A stretch of 16,205 bases of DNA, taken from CAZOOR01 sp964581505. Lineage in GTDB: Bacteria; Bacteroidota; Ignavibacteria; Kapaibacteriales; UBA2268. Below, piece by piece: positions 1 through 6,218 of this stretch. Each line of letters begins with the position of its first letter. Position 1 is the first letter of the stretch. The translations under genes and the position numbers were made by a program. The stretch is from contig CAZOOR010000061.1 in the NCBI GenBank assembly GCA_964581505.1, positions 1 to 16,205 on the forward strand, read 5' to 3'. Below the pieces are notes generated by a model. It worked only from the letters and a program-made list of their open reading frames with translations, searched no databases and had not been told where the DNA came from.

Positions 1-165
1 AGTTCAGACTTAAACACCGGTTCAGCCTTTGGCATAGATATAACAGGCAACTCAGCAACATCAGATAAAGTAAATCATAGTTTATCCCAGGGTGCCGGCA
101 TAACAGCGTTTACATTTGACGGCAGTGCAGATGCCACAGTAAGCATAGCGGACGGTGGTGTAACC
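1..165 (+). repeat. Direct repeat, copy A (period 648 bp)
   Basis: Bases 1-165 and 649-813 align without gaps, with about ten differences by eye. The spacing is 648 bp, or 216 codons, so the repeat keeps the reading frame. It covers the SSDLNTG, AFGIDITGN and VNHSLSQG parts of the surface-protein module. The window edge falls inside this copy, so a longer array may continue upstream. Confidence 0.85.
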
Positions 166-3100
166 AGCGGTATGATTGAAGACGGCACAATAACAAGTTC
201 TGACATAGCCGATGAAGCAGTAACCACAGCCAAATTAGCAAACAAAGCAGTAACAACGGGTAAAATAGCCAACGGTAGTGCAAATCAAATATTAGTAACG
301 AATGCGGCAGGCGATGCCGCCGAGTGGACAGATGATTTAACAGTCCCGGGTAATTTAACAGTAACAGACACATCATTATTTAACAATAATGTAACAGTAG
401 ATGGAGATTTAACAGTAACCGGCACATTGAATGCAAATATCAGTGGTACCGCAGACAGAGTAGCAAACCCCTTAACCCAGGGCGATGGCATTGCGACATT
501 TTCTTATGACGGTGGAACAGCGGGAATAACCGTAGGAATAGCAGACGGTGGCGTAAGTACATCGAAACTTGCCGATGATGCGGTAACCACAGCCAAAATA
601 GCAGATGGCACAATTACAAGTTCAGACATAGCCGACGGCACAATCACTAGTTCTGACTTAAACACCGGTACAGCCTTTGGCATAGATATAACAGGCAATG
701 CAGGAACATCAGAAAAAGTAAATCATAGTTTATCGCAGGGTGCCGGCATAACAGCGTTTACCTTTGACGGCAGTGCAGATGCCACAGTAAGCATAGCAGA
801 CGGTGGTGTAACAACTGCAAAATTAGCACACGGCAATGCAAATCAGGTGCTTATTACAAATGCAGCAGGAAATGCTTCGAAATGGTCATCAAATTTAAGA
901 GTAAATGATGTTACAACTAATACTCTAAATGCTACTTTATCAAAAATTACCAGTGTTAAAGCAACATTTCTTACAGTAACCAATAAAATTATTGGAAGTG
1001 TTTCCGGTAATGCAGGTACATCGGATAAAGTCAATCATAGTTTATCGCAGGGTGATGGTATAACAGCGTTTAGTTTTGACGGCAGCGCAGATGCCACAGT
1101 AAGCATAGCGGACGGTGGAGTAACGAGTGCAAAAATTGCAAATAATGCTGTAACAACAGCGAAAATAGCTTCTGGAAGCGATGGACAAGTTTTAACAACA
1201 GTTAGTGGTGTTGTTCAGTGGAGTTCAAATGTATTTAACGGTTGGAATTTAACTGGTAATTCGGGAACAACACCCGGAACACATTTCTTAGGAACAATAG
1301 ACGATAAGGCACTTGTATTTAAAGTAAATAATACAAAATCAGGTGAATTGAGTTCTGGTAGCTCTACTTCATTTGGTTATCAAACACTTCAAAGTAATAC
1401 AACCGGAAGTGATAATACGGCTTTCGGTACTGATGCTCTGAAGAGTAACACAACAGGAAGTCATAATACGGCAAGTGGTTATAAAGCATTGACTAATAAT
1501 ATAGAAGGTGATTATAACACGGCTGTTGGGCAAAATGCTCTTAGTATTAATAAAAATGGAAATAGAAATACTGCCGTAGGTTATATGGCTAATGTTGATG
1601 GATTTAATTTCTCAAATGTCGTAGCTATTGGTTATGGAGCGACTGCGGGACGGAGCAATGAAGTAGTTCTCGGAAATCAAGATATCGAAACCTTTATTTG
1701 TAAAGGTGCTTATACTGCAACTACTACAAATCAACCGAATATGTACGTAAGTGCCGGTGGTAATATAATGAGGAGTACTTCATTAGATAGAACTTTTGAT
1801 AATCTTACTGTTACAAATTCAATTAATGCAGACATTTCCGGTAATGCAGGTACATCGGATAAAGTCAACCATACATTATCACAGGGTGCCGGTATAACAG
1901 CGTTTAGTTTTGATGGCAGCGCAGATGCCACAGTCAGTATTAAAAACGGTGGAGTAACGAGTGCAAAAATTGCAAATAATGCTGTAACAATGGGTAAGAT
2001 TGCTCATGGTGGTGCAAATCAGATATTAGTTACAAATGTCGCGGGTAATGCCGCAGTTTGGAGCGACAATCTAACTGTACAGGGAGATGCGACATTTAAA
2101 AATGATGTTGTTTTTGAGAATTTACCTGAAGAAGCAAGTGATAGCTTATTAATGGTTGATGGAAGCGGTAACGTTTCCTATGCTCTCCTTTCTGATTTAG
2201 TTGATGATTATTCCGATAGTGATTGGGATTTGAATTCTAACGGAACAGGCTTGGAAGCTGCTCCAGCAGGTAATAATACTGCAAGCGGTGAATATGCAAC
2301 AGCAATGGGGTATTCAACAGAAGCAACCGGGACAAAATCTCTTGCAACCGGTTATGATACAAAAGCCAGTGGCTGGGCGTCCACAGCAATGGGCGGACAA
2401 ACACAAGCTACAAAACAATATAGTACAGCAATGGGGTATAAGTCTAAAGCAACCGGTGATTATAGTACGGCGATGGGATATGATACAAAAGCATCAGGAA
2501 AATACAGTACTGCTATTGGCTATCAGTCGGAAGCTAGTGGGCAAAAAGCATTTGCTTCCGGTTACCATACAAAAGCAAGTGGTGATTATTCCACTGCTTT
2601 GGGTAAATTGACAAAGGCTACAGGTTTTGCTACTACTGCTATTGGTAGAGGTATTGAGGCTAAAGGTTCTTATGCCTTTGGTGTTGCTTTAAGTAACCAA
2701 GCCGGAACAGTTGTTACTCAGAGTAACACAATGGCTGTTATGGGTGGTAAAGTTGGTATTGGTACCGTTACACCGCACGAGAAATTAGAAGTTAAGGGTA
2801 AAATTCGTATGGTTGATGGAAATCAAGCCAACGGAAAGATTATGATGAGTGATGCTAATGGTACAGGTACTTGGAAAAATACAACTTCTATTACTGCCGG
2901 AGCTGTTAAGAAAAATCTAAAAGCAAGTTCGGGGCTTGAATTTACTTCCGGTACTACATATAACGGTAGTGTCGAGAGAACTCTTAGAGTAAAAGCAGGT
3001 AGTATTACTTCTGCAATGATAAAAGATAATTCTATCAAGAATGTGGATATTTGTTCTAGTGCAAATATTGCTACAAGCAAACTTGCCGGCGGTTCGAGTA

Positions 3101-3432
3101 ATAATGGTAAAATTTTGAAAGTTGTTTCCGGTACACCTACTTGGTCAACTAATACGGGTAGTGGTACATTTACTTATGCTAATGGAAACAATACTTCTAA
3201 TTTGAGTAGCTACTCGGCTACTGTTATTCAGATTAATAGAAATATTACTTCATTACCTGATGGCGATACAAACGGACAAATGCTAGTTCTGGTTCATACA
3301 AGTTCTATTAGTCATACTGTTTCCTCTTCCAATCTACGTGGTAGCCACGAAGTAAACGGATACAAAAGTCTGGTTATGTACTGGGTAGAAAACTCCGGTA
3401 CAGGTTATTGGTATGCTGTTGGTAGTGATTAA
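1..3432 (+). CDS. Large repeat-rich surface protein with YadA-head-like repeats (5' partial)
   Basis: The reading frame is open from base 1, so the gene starts upstream; the ATG at 172 is internal, because the same repeat module is already being read before it. The window holds 1143 residues. Five copies of a module reading roughly GNAGTSDKVNHSLSQG, then AFSFDGSADATVSIADGGV, start near bases 49, 436, 691, 1003 and 1837; each is followed by 'AVTTAKIA'-type repeats. Bases 1372-1680 encode NTTGSxNTAxGYxAL repeats. Bases 2272-2700 encode 14-residue YSTAMGYxTKASG repeats of the YadA-head (Hep_Hag) type. A KVGIGTVTPHEKLEVKG element follows near 2750, and the protein ends in a unique cap (about 3160-3429) finishing GYWYAVGSD. 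There is no YadA-type membrane anchor at the C terminus. An extracellular adhesin or fibre is likely by family resemblance; the ligand and the export route are unknown, as the N terminus is missing. Confidence 0.85.
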   Translation, partial: SSDLNTGSAFGIDITGNSATSDKVNHSLSQGAGITAFTFDGSADATVSIADGGVTSGMIEDGTITSSDIADEAVTTAKLANKAVTTGKIANGSANQILVTNAAGDAAEWTDDLTVPGNLTVTDTSLFNNNVTVDGDLTVTGTLNANISGTADRVANPLTQGDGIATFSYDGGTAGITVGIADGGVSTSKLADDAVTTAKIADGTITSSDIADGTITSSDLNTGTAFGIDITGNAGTSEKVNHSLSQGAGITAFTFDGSADATVSIADGGVTTAKLAHGNANQVLITNAAGNASKWSSNLRVNDVTTNTLNATLSKITSVKATFLTVTNKIIGSVSGNAGTSDKVNHSLSQGDGITAFSFDGSADATVSIADGGVTSAKIANNAVTTAKIASGSDGQVLTTVSGVVQWSSNVFNGWNLTGNSGTTPGTHFLGTIDDKALVFKVNNTKSGELSSGSSTSFGYQTLQSNTTGSDNTAFGTDALKSNTTGSHNTASGYKALTNNIEGDYNTAVGQNALSINKNGNRNTAVGYMANVDGFNFSNVVAIGYGATAGRSNEVVLGNQDIETFICKGAYTATTTNQPNMYVSAGGNIMRSTSLDRTFDNLTVTNSINADISGNAGTSDKVNHTLSQGAGITAFSFDGSADATVSIKNGGVTSAKIANNAVTMGKIAHGGANQILVTNVAGNAAVWSDNLTVQGDATFKNDVVFENLPEEASDSLLMVDGSGNVSYALLSDLVDDYSDSDWDLNSNGTGLEAAPAGNNTASGEYATAMGYSTEATGTKSLATGYDTKASGWASTAMGGQTQATKQYSTAMGYKSKATGDYSTAMGYDTKASGKYSTAIGYQSEASGQKAFASGYHTKASGDYSTALGKLTKATGFATTAIGRGIEAKGSYAFGVALSNQAGTVVTQSNTMAVMGGKVGIGTVTPHEKLEVKGKIRMVDGNQANGKIMMSDANGTGTWKNTTSITAGAVKKNLKASSGLEFTSGTTYNGSVERTLRVKAGSITSAMIKDNSIKNVDICSSANIATSKLAGGSSNNGKILKVVSGTPTWSTNTGSGTFTYANGNNTSNLSSYSATVIQINRNITSLPDGDTNGQMLVLVHTSSISHTVSSSNLRGSHEVNGYKSLVMYWVENSGTGYWYAVGSD
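649..813 (+). repeat. Direct repeat, copy B (period 648 bp)
   Basis: Second copy of the 165-bp in-frame repeat that also occupies the first bases of the window. The differences are scattered (for example aactcagcaaca in copy A against aatgcaggaaca here), which suggests either an older duplication or partial homogenisation. A shorter part of the same unit recurs, more diverged, near 1003 and 1837. Confidence 0.85.
1372..1680 (+). repeat. NTTG/NTAxGYxAL head-type repeat block
   Basis: Inside the first surface protein this stretch encodes tandem units such as LQSNTTGSDNTAFGTDAL, SNTTGSHNTASGYKAL and GDYNTAVGQNAL. It ends with VAIGYGATAG and EVVLGNQDIETF. The units have the look of left-handed beta-roll head repeats found in trimeric adhesins and in Bacteroidota tail-fibre-like proteins. 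The ending resembles the region just after such heads in phage-fibre-like proteins. Confidence 0.7.
2272..2700 (+). repeat. 14-residue YadA-head-like repeats (42-bp period)
   Basis: About ten tandem units of 14 residues follow the pattern YSTAMGYxTKASG, with the SxAxG and xAxG positions kept: YSTEATGTKSLATG, YDTKASGWASTAMG, YKSKATGDYSTAMG and so on. This matches the Hep_Hag/YadA-head repeat, which in known trimeric autotransporters folds as a left-handed parallel beta-roll trimer. The 42-bp period is poorly conserved at DNA level, so these units are older than the 648-bp repeats in the same gene. Confidence 0.8.
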
Positions 3433-3475
3433 TAGATAGTTCGGAACTGTTTAGTAGAAAATTCTAAACTACAAT

Positions 3476-3513
3476 AAATCCCCGATTGATTCTTTCAATT
3501 GGGGATTTTTTTT
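3476..3513 (+). terminator. Rho-independent terminator after the first surface-protein gene
   Basis: A 13-bp stem (3477-3489 with 3495-3507, one G-U pair) with a 5-nt loop is followed by eight T (3506-3513). It lies 44 bases after the stop at 3432. It separates the first gene from the three-gene group downstream. Confidence 0.9.
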
Positions 3514-3772
3514 GGGTAGGATATTGATTTAATAAGTTGATATTTAATTGAAAGTTGAGTCAAATATGATAAGTAAAAAATAGTTTATATAGGTAAACAA
3601 TCAATACAATATAGTTGGTATTTTATATGTAAATGCCACGAATAATAGGTAGTTATTAAAATAATTAAATATATTTAGTGTCTAATCAATGACATGTAAA
3701 TTAAAATTAAGAGAAAAAAGTCTTAATTGCGATTTAAATAGAAAAACAAAAACCGTTTTATAAGGGTATTTT
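3514..3772. promoter_or_regulatory. AT-rich leader upstream of the three-gene surface-protein group
   Basis: There are no ORFs here. The stretch is very AT-rich and must carry the promoter of the following operon if the terminator before it works. I cannot pick convincing -35/-10 or Bacteroidota-type (TTTG/TAnnTTTG) boxes. The only clear structure is a perfect inverted repeat at 3705-3728, listed separately. The decamer ATTTAAATAG at 3732-3741 also occurs just upstream of the gene at 15425 (15407-15416), but in AT-rich DNA this may be chance. Confidence 0.4.
3705..3728. promoter_or_regulatory. Perfect 8-bp inverted repeat, possible operator
   Basis: AATTAAGA (3705-3712) and TCTTAATT (3721-3728) are exact reverse complements separated by eight bases (GAAAAAAG). 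The repeat ends 44 bases before the ATG at 3773, a position that suits an operator or a 5'-UTR hairpin. The base composition makes chance occurrence possible. Confidence 0.3.
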
Positions 3773-4996
3773 ATGAAAAAATTATTATCGGTTCTATTCA
3801 TAGTGTTTGTTATACAAGCATTTCCGGCAAAGGGCTTAACGCCTTTTTGGTATAATTGGTATGCATTTGACCAAATAGGTCAATTATTGCCCAATGAGAC
3901 AAATACTTTGAATGTCAGGATAAAGATATTAGAAGGTAATACTATCCAATACCAAGAACTTCATACCGGAATAAGCACAGACCAATTTGCAATTTTTTCC
4001 GTAGAGGTAGGAACAGGGACAGTGGAATCCGGCAATTTGGGCTCAATAACTACAAGGGCAAATGTAAGGATAAGTGCGGAAGTGCAAAAAAATCCCGGAC
4101 CTTATGTTTTGGTTACTATGGTTGGCTTATCTTCGGTTCAAGTTAATAATATTGTACTGCCCGGCAATATTAGTCTTTCTCAGAATGAAATACTTATCGG
4201 TGATGCGAGCGGGAACGCTGATGCTCAACCTGTTGCGGGTGATTTGACTGCTTCGAATACGGGTGCGGCGGCGTCATTCATTATTGCAAATAATGCAGTT
4301 ACAACTGCAAAGATAGCAGATGTAAACGTAACTTATGCCAAATTGCAAAATGCCGCAAATCCGGCAAGAGTATTGGTGTCCAATGGTGCCGGTAATTCTT
4401 GGGTTGAATCTACTGTTGCCGCTTTGGAGACTGACCCGAAGGTCGGTTCATTGACGGCAAATTATGTGCCTCATTGGGGTACAACAACGCTTGCGGACGG
4501 TACTCTTACCGATGACGGAACTACTGCTACGGCTCTTGGTGATTTCAACGTGAATGGTAGTGTTACGCTCGGGGACGGCAGTGCGGATGCCGTTGTTATT
4601 AATGGAACTTTAACTATTAACAATCTTATTGATGCTCTTGATGTTGACGCCTTAACGGTTGATGCGGCGGGAGTGGTACACAAACGTAATATTTCAAATC
4701 TTGGCTCGCTTACTAACATCAGAGATATTAATTCGGACTATTATGCAAATGCACAGGACGGAACAATACTCGTAGATGCAAGTGGCGGCGATGTAACCGT
4801 TACTATTCCATCGGCTACTTCTGTAATTGGTTTGAAATACAGTATTAAGAAGGTGGATATGTCTGCAAATAAGGTGATTATTCAGCCGGTTGCCGGTACT
4901 GTGGACGGACAGCCGACCAGATTTACCGATGTACCTTGGCAAGGATTTGTTGTTCAGAGCAACGGTGTTAATTGGTTCGTTGTGGGAATATTTTAA
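3773..4996 (+). CDS. Secreted tail-fibre-like beta-repeat protein, 407 aa
   Basis: The start is supported by AAGGG (3762-3766) six bases before the ATG and by a clear signal peptide, MKKLLSVLFIVFVIQAFPAKG. Residues about 35-125 contain LNVRIKILEGN, ELHTGISTDQFAIFSVEVGTG and PGPYVLVTMVG. This pattern resembles the N-terminal immunoglobulin-like module common in Bacteroidota tail-fibre-like secreted proteins. Residues about 135-215 carry NEILIGDASG and the ANNAVTTAKIAD repeat also seen in the first surface protein. The last ~85 residues (from YYANAQDGTILVDASG to NWFVVGIF) form a cap closely similar to the end of the next gene. It is probably the first gene of a three-gene operon (51 bases to the next ATG). 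Extracellular structural or adhesive role by resemblance; no enzyme motif is seen. Confidence 0.8.
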   Translation: MKKLLSVLFIVFVIQAFPAKGLTPFWYNWYAFDQIGQLLPNETNTLNVRIKILEGNTIQYQELHTGISTDQFAIFSVEVGTGTVESGNLGSITTRANVRISAEVQKNPGPYVLVTMVGLSSVQVNNIVLPGNISLSQNEILIGDASGNADAQPVAGDLTASNTGAAASFIIANNAVTTAKIADVNVTYAKLQNAANPARVLVSNGAGNSWVESTVAALETDPKVGSLTANYVPHWGTTTLADGTLTDDGTTATALGDFNVNGSVTLGDGSADAVVINGTLTINNLIDALDVDALTVDAAGVVHKRNISNLGSLTNIRDINSDYYANAQDGTILVDASGGDVTVTIPSATSVIGLKYSIKKVDMSANKVIIQPVAGTVDGQPTRFTDVPWQGFVVQSNGVNWFVVGIF

Positions 4997-5047
4997 TTAG
5001 AGAAAAATTATTAATCAATATTAAATTTATTTAAGAGGGTATTTATT

Positions 5048-6195
5048 ATGAAAAAATTAGTTCTATTTACAATTGCTTTTAGCTTCATATTTGTATTTGT
5101 AGCAAAGGCACAGTACGGATTTGGCACGGCAAGCCCGAGCCAGAGTGCTATCGTGGATATGACATCCACCAGTAAAGGTGTTTTGATTCCACGTGTTGCC
5201 TTGACAGGTACAAATGACGCCGCTACAATAGTAAACGGTAATGTTACTTCATTGCTAGTTTATAATACGGCTACAGTAAGCGATGTAACTCCCGGTTTCT
5301 ATTATTGGGATGGTACGGTTTGGGTGAGAATTGTCGAAAGTAGTACAGGTATTTCTTTTGATTTAATAACAGGTGGTACGAACACTAATGCCGCAATGGT
5401 AGTCGGCACAGGTGCTTCACTTGCACCAACAGGAACCGGTACTGTAACGGCTAATATTTTCGCCAATGCAAATAGTACTTCGAATTCCGTTGATTTGGCA
5501 ACAGATGAAGTTGCAGGTCAATTGCCAATTGCAAATATTGCTCCGGGTGGTAATAATGAAGTTTTAACAACAAGCGGTACAGGTGCTACTGTTTGGGGTT
5601 TAATTGCAAACGACAATATTTCNNNNNNNNNNNNNNNNNNNNNNNNNNNNNNNNNNNNNNNNNNNNNNNNNNNNNNNNNNNNNNNNNNNNNNNNNNNNNN
5701 NNNNNNNNNNNNNNNNNNNNNNTAGCCGGTGCTGTTGCTGGTAATGGACTTGTTCAAGATGCAAGTGGAAATCTAGACGTAAATGTTGATGATGCAACGA
5801 TTGAAGTATCTACAGATGTTGTTCGAGTAAAAGATGATGGAATTACAGCCGCAAAAATCAATGCAGATGTTGCCGGTGCGGGTATTATTCAGGAAGCAAA
5901 TGGTGCTTTGGCAACACAAGCAGCACAGATTCAAACTGTTACAGCTAACTATACTGCTACGGCAAATGACGGAACGATTTTAGTTAATGCTTCGGGTGCT
6001 AATGTTACAATAACATTACCTGCCGCTGCCGCCGCTAATGCCGGGTTGAAGATTGTAATTAAGAAAATTGATAATTCATCACACAGTATTTCTGTTGGAA
6101 CCGTAGATGGCGTAACAAAGACTTGGAATGTGCAATGGCAGGGATATATCGTCCAATCTGATGGTTCAGCTTGGTATGTCGTAGGAATATTATAA
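5048..6195 (+). CDS. Secreted tail-fibre-like protein interrupted by a sequencing gap
   Basis: The start is fixed by AGAGGG (5034-5039) eight bases before the ATG and by a signal peptide, MKKLVLFTIAFSFIFVFVAKA, with cleavage likely before QYGFGT. The N-terminal module (AIVDMTSTSKGVLIPRVAL, SLLVYNTAT, FYYWDGTVWVRI) is nearly the same as in the next gene. The 5' part reads in frame 2 for 191 full codons up to the N run. After the gap the frame is 1 (5725-6195), ending with TILVNASGANVTITLP and SAWYVVGIL, the same cap as in the gene at 3773. The frame change is expected if the 100 N are a placeholder of unknown true length, so this is not evidence of a real frameshift. The two halves could also belong to different paralogues joined by scaffolding. 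It is 51 bases after the previous stop and 23 bases before the next start. Confidence 0.65.
5623..5722. other. Assembly gap of exactly 100 N
   Basis: One hundred consecutive N lie inside a repeat-rich gene. The round length is the usual scaffolding placeholder. The true distance between the flanks is unknown, and could include whole repeat modules or part of another paralogue. Confidence 0.98.
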
Positions 6196-6218
6196 ACCCC
6201 TTAATAAAGGACAAAATA

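Noticed and set aside
172..174. ATG at 172 as the start of the first gene
   Set aside because: The frame is open to base 1 and the upstream codons already encode the same repeat module, with no signal peptide after 172.
1..813. CRISPR-like array
   Set aside because: The repeats are long, coding, in frame and widely spaced; there are no short regular repeats with unique spacers.
75..1931. Several 60-90-residue antisense open frames opposite the first surface gene
   Set aside because: They arise from the repeated, A- and T-biased codons of the sense gene, lack start signals, and their translations are only mirrored repeats.
2288..2611. A 107-residue + strand open frame rich in Q and K
   Set aside because: It is the out-of-frame reading of the 42-bp YadA-like repeats, inside a well-supported gene.
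6171..6218. Upstream in-frame ATG for the gene at 6219
   Set aside because: It lies within the preceding gene, adds a non-hydrophobic segment before the signal peptide, and lacks the ribosome binding site seen before 6219.
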